Assembly: GCA_030049955.1 (NCBI GenBank)
Contig: JASIJX010000583.1
Location: 1 to 22,642, forward strand
Origin: Acidobacteriaceae bacterium
GTDB lineage: Bacteria > Acidobacteriota > Terriglobia > Terriglobales > Acidobacteriaceae
DNA: 22,642 nucleotides
Direction of reading: 5' to 3'
Shown here: positions 16,081 through 22,642 of the stretch, one piece after another
How positions within the stretch are numbered: position 1 is the first letter of the stretch
How the letters are laid out: every line of letters starts with the position of its first letter
Program-made: the position numbers and the translations under genes
Notes under the pieces: generated by a model
What the model was told of the DNA's origin: nothing
Seen by the model: only the letters and a program-made list of their open reading frames with translations
Database searches by the model: none

Positions 16081-16575
16081 ATGAGCTGCATCGCCCCGCT
16101 GATACTGCTCCTATTCACCGCTTTTCTCGTTGCCGCATACGTGCGGCTGCTCGCCGCCTGTTCCAACCACGCAGCCGGCACCGTGGGCACCAGACTGCCA
16201 CGCGCCGTTGCATTGGCTTTGCCGGCGTTTGCCGTCATCGCCGGACTCACGGCCAAACCGGCTGTGGCGCAAGGCCCCACGGCGTCGAGTTCTCTCAGCA
16301 TCAGCTCGGTGGGAGGATCTGCCAGCGCCACTGTCCAGCTTTCGCCAGTCGGCGATTCTCAGGCACGGTCAACCTGAGCTGCGCAGTTATCGTTCACCGG
16401 CCTCGTCCTTCTTTGCGGAGATTCCGGATGCGGAGGCAGCTCGAGCCCACAGAGCAGCAACAACAACCCAACCAACCCCGGCACCACCGCCGGCAGCTAT
16501 AGCTATAGCGTCACCGTGACGGCAACCAGCGGCACGGTGACGGCTTCACTCAACGTTCCACTCACCTTGCAGTAA
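16081..16575 (+). pseudogene. Frameshifted remnant of an Ig-like repeat surface protein
   Basis: The frame opens with GGAGGA 4 bases before an ATG and encodes a hydrophobic N-terminus (about residues 5-20), an Ala-rich helix ending KPAVAQ, then SVGGSASATVQLSPVG. It then shifts: the next frame continues with FSGTVNLSCAV (from 16356), the usual sequel in acidobacterial Ig-like/BACON-style proteins, so one base appears lost near 16354. About 30 bases later a second shift is needed, and the third frame reads LLCGDSGCGGSSSPQ, then SYSYSVTVTATSGTVTASLN to a stop at 16573-16575. The internal Ig-like core expected between these parts is missing. Taken frame by frame it stops early at 16377. Sequencing error could explain one shift, but not the missing core. 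Confidence 0.65.
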
Positions 16576-16595
16576 GAACGATGCCCCAAACTGAA

Positions 16596-16641
16596 GACTT
16601 GCGAGATGGCCGCAATTTGCAAAAAGGCCATCCCGCAAGTC
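16596..16641 (+). terminator. 16-bp hairpin after the pseudogene
   Basis: Arms 16596-16611 (GACTTGCGAGATGGCC) and 16626-16641 pair with one mismatch around a 14-base loop that contains AAAAA. No T-run follows. It separates the pseudogene from the phosphatase gene. Confidence 0.6.
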
Positions 16642-16713
16642 TCGCCGTGCCACTCTCACCGGAATTCCGTCGTACTTCGGCGGCAGCCGTCCTTGCAGTG
16701 AGCGAGGAGCCAC

Positions 16714-17490
16714 ATGCTCGACATCGATGCTTGTGCGTTGACACACTGCGGCAAGATTCGGCTCAACAACGAAGATTCGGTCGTCCTGTTGCGATCGCAC
16801 AACCGCGCCCAGCAGCACTTGCACGGGCTGCTGGCCATTGTGGCCGACGGGATGGGTGGGTACGAGGGCGGCGAAGTCGCCAGCAGGATCGCCACCGAAA
16901 CCGTTGCGCGCTCCTTCTCGAGATACTCGAACTCCGGGCTTGCGCCCGGCGCGGCCCTGAAAGCGGCTTTTGCTGAGGCCAATCGCGCCATCTTCCAAAC
17001 TGCGGTCGCCAACCCCATGTTCAGCGGCATGGGCACCACCTGCATTGCCGTGGTTGTGCGCGACGATCTGGCATGGTGGGCCTGGATTGGCGATAGCCGC
17101 CTTTACCTGCTGCGCGACGGGCGCGCCTGCCGCCTTTCGGAAGATCACACCCTGGTGCAGCAGATGCTACGACGCGGCTTCATCACGCCAGAAGAGGCGC
17201 GCAAACATCGCGACCGGGGCCTGCTCGAGCGCGCAATGGGAGTCGTGGAGCAGGCTGAGCCCGGTCTCAGCGCAAAAGCAATCCGGCTCAAGCCCGTCGA
17301 CCGGTTACTGTTGTGCTCCGACGGCCTCTACGATCTCATCGACGATCAGGAACTGGCCGCGAACGTAGCGGAATGCTCTGCAGCCGAAGGCGCTGAAAAA
17401 CTGCTCTCACTGGCTCTCGAACGCGGCGGACACGACAACATCTCCCTCATCTTGCTTGCGGCGACTGCTGGCGTTAGCGTCCCCCTCTGA
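16714..17490 (+). CDS. PP2C-family Ser/Thr protein phosphatase
   Basis: Cytoplasmic metal-dependent phosphatase of 258 residues (Stp/PrpC type), a single domain with no transmembrane segment. The PP2C motifs are present in order: RLNNEDS (16-22), VADGMGGYEGGEVAS with metal-binding Asp45, FSGMGTTC, WAWIGDSRLYLL, LSEDHTLV, LLLCSDGLYDLI and the C-terminal GGHDNISLILL. All metal-binding aspartates expected of an active enzyme are visible. GAGGAG lies 4 bases before the ATG. It lies about 5 kb downstream of the kinase gene in the same orientation, so it is a candidate for reversing that kinase's phosphorylation. Its stop overlaps the convergent rnr gene by 17 bases. Confidence 0.93.
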   Translation: MLDIDACALTHCGKIRLNNEDSVVLLRSHNRAQQHLHGLLAIVADGMGGYEGGEVASRIATETVARSFSRYSNSGLAPGAALKAAFAEANRAIFQTAVANPMFSGMGTTCIAVVVRDDLAWWAWIGDSRLYLLRDGRACRLSEDHTLVQQMLRRGFITPEEARKHRDRGLLERAMGVVEQAEPGLSAKAIRLKPVDRLLLCSDGLYDLIDDQELAANVAECSAAEGAEKLLSLALERGGHDNISLILLAATAGVSVPL

Positions 17491-20152
17491 ATTTCTTACC
17501 AGGCTTTCGTCGCTCTTTCTTCGACTCCTTCGCATTCGCCGAAGGCGCTGGCGCCTCCGCATGCTTGTCCCGCTTCGATTTGTCCCGCTTCGATTTCGGC
17601 GCTGATGGGCGCTTGCCTGTCAAGGCAATGCCCTCTTCAACCAGCGAGAACTGCAGCTTCCGCTCCTGCGCCAAAATCCGGTCCAGGATCACCTGCACGC
17701 GGTCGCCGGCCCGGAAACGCCGTCCCCAGCGCTCGCCCACAATCTCGTGCGTGTTCTCGCGCCACGTGTAGCGGTCGCCGCACAGCGTGTCGATCGGCAC
17801 CAGTCCCTCGACGAACAGGTCTGTCAGTTCCACAAACAGTCCATACTTCGCCGGGTTCAGCACCAGCGCGGCAAACTCCTCGCCCACGCGGTCCTGCATG
17901 AAGCGCACCTTCTTCCACTCCACCAGCTCGCGCTCGGCTTCGGCGGCGCGCCGTTCGGTTTGGCTCGACTCATCAGCAATCTGCGCCAGCTCTGCTTCGG
18001 AAATCGGCGGGTTGAGAATCATTTCTTTTCTCAGCTTGTCATCCTGAGCGAAGTCACGCACAGTTTCTGAGGATCGGCCATCCGCCACAGAATCCCCGTG
18101 CCCCATCCTTGCGCCTTTTTTCTGGCGCAAGGGTGGGAAATCACGATCCTCCGCCTCATGCGGATGCGTCCACGGTGAGCTCAGCCGTCCTTCGGCAATC
18201 TTTCCTGCGCCGCCAATCCCGGCGCGCAGCAGCGCCTTGGCAATGCGGTGGACAATCAGGTCAGGATAGCGGCGAATCGGCGAGGTAAAGTGCGTATAGG
18301 TTGGCGCAGCCAGCGCAAAGTGCCCCTCGTTCGTCTCGCTGTAGCGCGCCTGCATCAACGAACGCAACATCAGGTAGCTCAGGATTCGTTCTTCCGGCTT
18401 GCCCTCGATCTTCGCCGCCAGCTTCTGATACATCTTGGGCGTCACGGCAATGTCTTCCGGCACCTCATGCTGCCGCGGATTGCGCCCGCGCCCGTACATC
18501 TCGCGCCGCTCACCGCGCGTTTGCATGCGTTTCACCGGCAGTGGTCCGAGCCCGAGAGAATAACCGAAGCTCGCAGCCAATTCTTCGAACTGAACAACCT
18601 TCCGCGGCTCCGGCTTTTCATGGATTCTGTAGATCGAGGGCACGCCCAGGTCTTCGATCCACGTGGCCACGCACTCGTTCGCCGCCAACATGAACTCCTC
18701 GATCAGCCGGTTGGCCCAGGTGCGCTCTGCGCGCGTAATGCCGCGCATCTGCCCATGCTCGTCGAACTCGATCACCGGCTCCGGTAAATCGAAATCAATC
18801 GACCCGCGTTCTTCGCGCCTCTTGTTCATCAGCACAGCCAGCCGACGCATCCGCTCGAACTCCGGCACCAGCTCGTGATAGTTAGCACGCGTCTCGATAT
18901 CCCCCTCGAGAATCGCATGCACCTCGTTGTAGGTCATGCGCGCAGCCGAACGGATGACGCCCTCGACGATCTCGTAGCTCTCGATGCGTCCCATCGAATC
19001 GAGCTGCATGATGCAGCTGAGCACCAACCGGTCTTCCCGTGGCCGCAGGCTGCAGATACCGCTCGATAGCTCATGGGGCAGCATGGGTATTGCGCGATCT
19101 GGGAAATACACGCTAGTGCCGCGCAACCGCGCCTCGCCGTCGATTGTGCTGCCCGCCTGAACGTACTCGGCCACATCGGCAATGTGCACCTGCAATTCAT
19201 AGCCCATGTCACCCTTGCTGTCCACGCGCTCCGTCACCATTACGGCATCATCAAAATCGCGCGCCGTCTCGCCGTCGAGGGTCACAATCGGCAACTCACG
19301 AAAATCCATTCTGCGCACGGCAGCGCTTTGGTCGAAATGCGCGACTTCACGAGCCTCGGCCAGCACTTCCTCGGGAAAGATCCGCGGCAACTGGTGCTTG
19401 CGGATCATCATTTCCACATCCACGCCGAAATCGTCGGGGTCGCCCAATACTTCGATCACACGCCCCATCGGCGGCCGGGTAGGCGAAGGCCAGCGCGTGA
19501 TCTCTACATCCACAACCAGCCCTTCGAGTGACTCGTGTGCAATCGCTTCACCGCCGATGACCCGGTGGGGACTCGCCGCCTCACGCGCTTCTGGCAATTC
19601 TTCATCAGGAGGAATCAGGATTGCCTGCGTCATCCGCTCGTCGAATGGGACCACGCGATGCCAACCTGGCGGATATGCCGCCTCGCCCGACCACTCTACA
19701 GGCCTGGCATAGTGAAAAACTCCAACCACAGTGGGGTTGCGCCTCTGGATGACGCGCACGATCCGCCCCTGCCGCCTGCCGTCGGCCTTGGGCGGTTCCA
19801 CGTCCACCAGCACCTGGTCGCCCTGCATCGCGCCGTTGATCTCGTTCGGCGGAACGAATACGTCTCCCTCAATCTCTTGCCGCGCATTGGGACGCACGAA
19901 ACCGTAGCCGTCCCGATGCAGGTCGAGCCGGCCAGCCATCAGATTTTCGCGGGATTCGGCAGCGCGCGGCACCGCCCACTGTTCGCGGTCGATCTGTACC
20001 AGCCGCCCGCGCGCGGCCAACCGCGCAAGTTGCTCCAGCAGCAGGCGGCGCTCGCGCCCTCCGCCCAGCCCCAGTTCCCGAACCAGTTGTTTGTATCCGG
20101 CCTTGCCCCCCGGCGAGCGGGCAATCCGCCCGATAAGCTCGCGATCGGTCAT
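17474..20152 (-). CDS. rnr: Ribonuclease R with repeat-like insertion
   Basis: Processive 3'-to-5' exoribonuclease that degrades structured RNA and helps in rRNA and tmRNA-linked turnover, 892 residues. Parts: N-terminal winged-helix domain (TDRELIGRI..., 1-65); cold-shock domains (GYGFVRPN, GDVFVPPNEINGAMQGDQVLV); RNB catalytic domain with TARDFDDAV (Asp299, 301, 302) and TSPIRRYPDLIVHR near 622-635; an S1 domain at about 755-835; and a Lys/Arg-rich tail. Between the RNB end and the TERRAAEAERELVEWKK helix there are about 50 extra residues (roughly 655-709) that look like a translated intergenic repeat. The ATG at 20152 matches the usual N-terminus, but no clear ribosome binding site is seen; a GTG at 20206 is the alternative. 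It is convergent with PP2C and divergent from the sugar transporter. Confidence 0.93.
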   Translation of the reverse strand: MTDRELIGRIARSPGGKAGYKQLVRELGLGGGRERRLLLEQLARLAARGRLVQIDREQWAVPRAAESRENLMAGRLDLHRDGYGFVRPNARQEIEGDVFVPPNEINGAMQGDQVLVDVEPPKADGRRQGRIVRVIQRRNPTVVGVFHYARPVEWSGEAAYPPGWHRVVPFDERMTQAILIPPDEELPEAREAASPHRVIGGEAIAHESLEGLVVDVEITRWPSPTRPPMGRVIEVLGDPDDFGVDVEMMIRKHQLPRIFPEEVLAEAREVAHFDQSAAVRRMDFRELPIVTLDGETARDFDDAVMVTERVDSKGDMGYELQVHIADVAEYVQAGSTIDGEARLRGTSVYFPDRAIPMLPHELSSGICSLRPREDRLVLSCIMQLDSMGRIESYEIVEGVIRSAARMTYNEVHAILEGDIETRANYHELVPEFERMRRLAVLMNKRREERGSIDFDLPEPVIEFDEHGQMRGITRAERTWANRLIEEFMLAANECVATWIEDLGVPSIYRIHEKPEPRKVVQFEELAASFGYSLGLGPLPVKRMQTRGERREMYGRGRNPRQHEVPEDIAVTPKMYQKLAAKIEGKPEERILSYLMLRSLMQARYSETNEGHFALAAPTYTHFTSPIRRYPDLIVHRIAKALLRAGIGGAGKIAEGRLSSPWTHPHEAEDRDFPPLRQKKGARMGHGDSVADGRSSETVRDFAQDDKLRKEMILNPPISEAELAQIADESSQTERRAAEAERELVEWKKVRFMQDRVGEEFAALVLNPAKYGLFVELTDLFVEGLVPIDTLCGDRYTWRENTHEIVGERWGRRFRAGDRVQVILDRILAQERKLQFSLVEEGIALTGKRPSAPKSKRDKSKRDKHAEAPAPSANAKESKKERRKPGKKFRGGR
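17565..17594 (-). repeat. Perfect 15-bp tandem duplication in the rnr tail
   Basis: TTGTCCCGCTTCGAT occurs twice head to tail. On the coding strand it encodes SKRDK twice in the basic C-terminal tail. The exact identity points to a recent slippage event. Confidence 0.85.
18030..18190 (-). repeat. Intergenic-repeat-like element inserted in frame in rnr
   Basis: The segment contains a 14-bp stem with one mismatch, CCCATCCTTGCGCC (18102-18115) and GGCGCAAGGGTGGG (18124-18137), with a T-rich 8-base loop. It also has GTCATCCTGAGCGAAGT (18038-18054), a word familiar from dispersed intergenic repeats. Read as protein it gives FPPLRQKKGARMGHG and RDFAQDDKL, which resemble the products of such repeats rather than RNase R. 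Its length keeps the frame. Boundaries are approximate; identification as a dispersed repeat is from memory of such sequences. Confidence 0.6.
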
Positions 20153-20208
20153 AGCGGTAGAGTAGGCGATGCCCCCTGTTTTGCGCTCCTCACCCTTTAA
20201 ATTCACGC

Positions 20209-20221
20209 ACTGATAACCAGT
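20209..20221. promoter_or_regulatory. Weak operator-like dyad before the sugar transporter
   Basis: ACTGATAACCAGT is an imperfect dyad; read on the other strand it starts ACTGGT, like the strong operator upstream of uxaE, but the TGGT and ATCA halves are one base apart with one mismatch. It lies in the 277-base divergent region between rnr and the MFS gene, which otherwise shows no gene. Low confidence as a site. Confidence 0.22.
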
Positions 20222-20284
20222 ACTCGATCACTCCGCAGCCGCAGATTTGAAAACATTTACATATTCCACTGGACGCCGTCGCCT

Positions 20285-20309
20285 GCACCGCATAAAGTGA
20301 TTGCGGTGC
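20285..20309 (+). promoter_or_regulatory. Inverted repeat in the MFS gene leader
   Basis: GCACCGCA (20285-20292) and TGCGGTGC (20302-20309) form a perfect 8-bp dyad with a 9-base loop, about 120 bases before the transporter start. A short T-run follows 9 bases later. It could be an operator or an attenuator stem. Confidence 0.35.
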
Positions 20310-20429
20310 CTGCCGGAATTTTTGCTGGAACCTCACCCGATTTCATGGCCGGTTCCGTATCTGTCCGTTTCGGCCCATACCTGCCCGCGCGAGGCCATCT
20401 CCGCAGAGCAACGAAAGGAAAATCTCTCA

Positions 20430-21746
20430 ATGGCAACACGCCAGGCCACTCCGGCAACCGCTGCGCCCAGCTACGTGGGCCCGTTCATGATTCTGGCTCT
20501 GCTGTTCGGCATCTTCGGATTTCTCACCAGCCTCAATAACGTGCTGGTTAAAAAGCTCGAAGACATCTTCCAGCTCAGCCATGGTCCCGCCATGCTGGCG
20601 ACAGCCGCCTGGTTTCTCGCCTATCTCGTCTTCTCAGTTCCCGCAGCTAAGGTGATTGAGGCGGTTGGCTACAAGACAACCATGGTGATTTCGCTGTTCG
20701 TCATGGCCGGAGGCGCGGCGCTGTTTCTGCCCGCAGCCAGCATGGTCAGCTTTCCCATGACGCTGTTCGCCATCTTCATTCTGGCGACCGGCGTCACCGG
20801 TCTGCAAACCTCCGCCAATCCCTATGTTTCGATCCTCGGGCCGGAACACAGCGCCCCCGCGCGGCTCACGCTTGCCCAGGCGTTCAACTCGGTTGGATCG
20901 TTCGTGGCTCCGTTTATCGCCGGGCTTTTCATCTTTTCAAGCGCCAATCAGCACCTTAATTCTGCTGCCACTGCGCACATGCTGAACGGCCCATATATCG
21001 CCATCGCTGTGGCGCTCCTGGCGCTCGGCTTCATTGTCATGATGCTGCACCTGCCGGCCATCACCTCCGCCACGCCCGCTGCCGAGGGTTCGGGAGGCGG
21101 CGATAGCATCTGGAGCTATTCCCATACGGTGCTGGGCATGATCGGCATCTTTTTCTATGTCGGGATTGAGATCGCGCTGGCGGCCATCACCATCCAGTTC
21201 TGCCTGAAGCAAGGAATTGGGCCCGTGGAAATATGGTTGAATTCGCACGTGTTCAATCATCCTCTTATCGCATTTTTGTTTGACCTCAGGCACGGACTCA
21301 GCCCTGTCGAAGCCGCTACTCTCATGGTCAGTGCCTTCTATTTCCTGATGATGATCGGACGGCTCCTGGGCAGCTCCGTCATGGTCTGGATCAAGGCGGA
21401 AAAGCTGCTGGTCCTGCTGGGCATCCTCGGCGTAGCGTTGCTCTGCGCCGCCATGTTCACGCACGGCACGGTGGCAATTGCCTGTTTGGTGGGGACGGGC
21501 ATCGCGAACTCCGTGATGTACCCCAACATCTTTGCGCTCGGCATCGCCGAATTGGGACCGCTCACCAGCAAAGGCTCAGGCGTTATCACCATCGGCAATG
21601 TGGGCGGAGCAGTGTTGCCGCCGCTCCTGGGCTTTGTGGCCGATCGCGTGGGCATTCAGTACGCGTTCATCATTCCCATCATCGGTTACGTGTTCGTCGT
21701 GTACTACGGCATCTCGGGTTATAAGCCCAATCGCAGAGCCGCGTAA
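20430..21746 (+). CDS. FucP-family sugar MFS transporter
   Basis: Inner-membrane proton-coupled sugar importer of 438 residues with about 12 transmembrane segments. Family features include GIFGFLTSLNNVLVKKLEDIF in the first helix region (shown in part: FLTSLNNVLV), LVFSVPAAKVIEAVGYK after the second, and TGLQTSANPYVSILG at about 121-135, the hallmark of the fucose/glucose-galactose permease group. The ATG at 20430 has AAAGGAA 9 bases upstream; the frame is open earlier but the extra residues do not resemble the family. The ligand may be fucose, another neutral hexose or a plant-derived sugar; nothing adjacent settles it. It is divergent from rnr and followed by a hairpin terminator. Confidence 0.9.
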   Translation: MATRQATPATAAPSYVGPFMILALLFGIFGFLTSLNNVLVKKLEDIFQLSHGPAMLATAAWFLAYLVFSVPAAKVIEAVGYKTTMVISLFVMAGGAALFLPAASMVSFPMTLFAIFILATGVTGLQTSANPYVSILGPEHSAPARLTLAQAFNSVGSFVAPFIAGLFIFSSANQHLNSAATAHMLNGPYIAIAVALLALGFIVMMLHLPAITSATPAAEGSGGGDSIWSYSHTVLGMIGIFFYVGIEIALAAITIQFCLKQGIGPVEIWLNSHVFNHPLIAFLFDLRHGLSPVEAATLMVSAFYFLMMIGRLLGSSVMVWIKAEKLLVLLGILGVALLCAAMFTHGTVAIACLVGTGIANSVMYPNIFALGIAELGPLTSKGSGVITIGNVGGAVLPPLLGFVADRVGIQYAFIIPIIGYVFVVYYGISGYKPNRRAA

Positions 21747-21764
21747 GCGATCGCATCTTCTGCC

Positions 21765-21799
21765 AGCGGCCGCGTTTCCTATCCGGAGCCGCGGCCGCT
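21765..21799 (+). terminator. Hairpin terminator after the MFS gene
   Basis: AGCGGCCGCG (21765-21774) and CGCGGCCGCT (21790-21799) pair perfectly over 10 bp with a 15-base loop. A short T-run (TATGTTTT) follows. It lies 18 bases after the transporter stop. Confidence 0.7.
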
Positions 21800-21878
21800 A
21801 TGTTTTCGGCCCAAGATTGCTCCCTCACCTTGGCGCCGGGTAGACTGAGGTTTCAAGACCAGGGGTTAGGGACAGCCA

Positions 21879-22642
21879 ATGCTAGTGGTGATGAAGTCGC
21901 ATGCAACGCCGGAGCAGATCGAGGCGGTGTGTGCGCACATCCGGGAACTGGGGCTTCGCCCGCATCCGCTCCCCGGCGCACAGCGCACCGCCATCGGAAT
22001 CACGGGCAACCAGGGCGAGGTCGATCGCGGCAACCTCGAATCGCTGTCCGGCGTAGCCGAAGTGATCCGCGTCTCCAAGGCTTACAAACTGGCCAGCCGC
22101 GACGTCAAGGAAGAAGACACCGTCATCCACTTTCCGGGCACTGACGCGACCATCGGCGGCAGCGAACTGGCCGTGGTCGCCGGGCCATGCTCAATTGAGA
22201 ACCGCGACCAGGCCTTCGCCATCGCCGAAGCAATCGCGGCAGCGGGCGCACAGTTTTTCCGCGGCGGCGCGTACAAGCCGCGCACTTCACCGTATGCCTT
22301 TCAGGGCATGGGGCTGGATGCGCTGAAGATCATGTCCGAAATCAGAGAAAAATTCGGCCTGCGCATCATTACCGAAGCTCTGGACAACGAGAGCCTGGAG
22401 CTGGTGGCCGAGTGGGCGGATGTGATCCAGATCGGCGCGCGCAACATGCAGAATTTCTCCCTGCTCAAGCAGGCCGGCCGGCTGCGCAAGCCGGTGCTGG
22501 TCAAGCGCGGCATGAGCGCAACGCTCGACGAGTTCCTGATGGCCGCCGAGTACGTGATGAGCGAGGGCAACTATCAGGTCATCCTGTGCGAGCGCGGCGT
22601 GCGCACTTTCAGCGATCATGCACGCAACACGCTGGATCTGAG
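21879..22642 (+). CDS. aroF: 3-deoxy-7-phosphoheptulonate (DAHP) synthase, 3' partial
   Basis: First enzyme of the shikimate pathway, condensing phosphoenolpyruvate with erythrose 4-phosphate in the cytoplasm. 254 codons are visible before the window ends. An N-terminal ferredoxin-like regulatory domain (MLVVMKSHATPEQIEAV, about 1-70), as in the Thermotoga-type enzymes, precedes the barrel. Barrel motifs are AGPCSIENRDQ at 101-111 with the metal-binding Cys104, FRGGAYKPRTSPYAFQG from 127, TEALD, IQIGARNMQN, and KPVLVKRGM. AGGGA lies about 7 bases before the ATG. This is the AroA-I-beta/KDO8P-like class, not the E. coli AroG class. The symbol aroF follows common usage for this class in bacterial annotation. 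Confidence 0.93.
   Translation, partial: MLVVMKSHATPEQIEAVCAHIRELGLRPHPLPGAQRTAIGITGNQGEVDRGNLESLSGVAEVIRVSKAYKLASRDVKEEDTVIHFPGTDATIGGSELAVVAGPCSIENRDQAFAIAEAIAAAGAQFFRGGAYKPRTSPYAFQGMGLDALKIMSEIREKFGLRIITEALDNESLELVAEWADVIQIGARNMQNFSLLKQAGRLRKPVLVKRGMSATLDEFLMAAEYVMSEGNYQVILCERGVRTFSDHARNTLDL

Noticed and set aside
15876..16502. 208-codon plus-strand frame across the pseudogene region
   Set aside because: Its Arg/His-rich product is out of frame for most of its length; only its FSGTVNLSCAV part is meaningful and belongs to the pseudogene.
18030..18190. Frameshift or split of rnr at the insertion
   Set aside because: The frame is continuous through the segment and both flanks match RNase R, so the gene is not broken.

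Overview
This window looks like a chromosomal segment of an Acidobacteriota bacterium, probably class Terriglobia. The base composition is high in GC. The evidence is the mix of genes: plant-polysaccharide hydrolases, an ECF sigma factor next to a large Ser/Thr kinase with a TPR tail, Gly-Ser-linked lipoproteins, and a decayed Ig-like surface protein. Inside rnr there is also a sequence resembling the dispersed intergenic repeats of these genomes. The taxonomic call is inference from gene families and style, not from a marker gene. No tRNA, rRNA, CRISPR array or insertion sequence was found.

Layout: (1) 1-7436, carbohydrate use: a 5'-truncated GH28 pectinase, the hexuronate epimerase uxaE on the opposite strand, a divergent FadR-type GntR regulator, a GH10 xylanase and a convergent Tat-exported GH92 alpha-mannosidase. 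A palindromic TGGTCAGACCA operator lies between uxaE and the regulator. The regulator mRNA leader can fold so that its ribosome binding site is buried. (2) 7687-11826, signalling: an ECF sigma factor, a kinase/TPR membrane protein and an unrecognised 109-residue protein in one likely transcription unit. (3) 11933-16575, envelope and secreted proteins: a single-heme cytochrome-like protein, a Gly-Ser-linked lipoprotein, an outer-membrane-barrel-like protein, and a frameshifted remnant of an Ig-like surface protein. (4) 16714-22642: a PP2C phosphatase, converging with and overlapping the 3' end of an rnr gene that carries an in-frame repeat-like insertion, then a FucP-type sugar transporter and a 3'-truncated DAHP synthase.

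How the parts may work together: GH28 releases galacturonate-containing products from pectin. UxaE would carry tagaturonate to fructuronate inside the cell, under a GntR repressor that senses a pathway intermediate. GH10 and GH92 attack xylan and mannosyl glycans outside the cytoplasm. The sigma factor lacks the usual acidic motif in region 2.2 and has a threonine there, so the adjacent kinase may activate it, and the PP2C phosphatase about 5 kb away could oppose this. That circuit is inference.

Best leads: the in-frame repeat insertion in RNase R; the mutually exclusive hairpins in the gntR leader; the candidate kinase-controlled sigma factor; the evenly spaced cysteine ladder in the cytochrome-like protein; and the decayed Ig-like gene.
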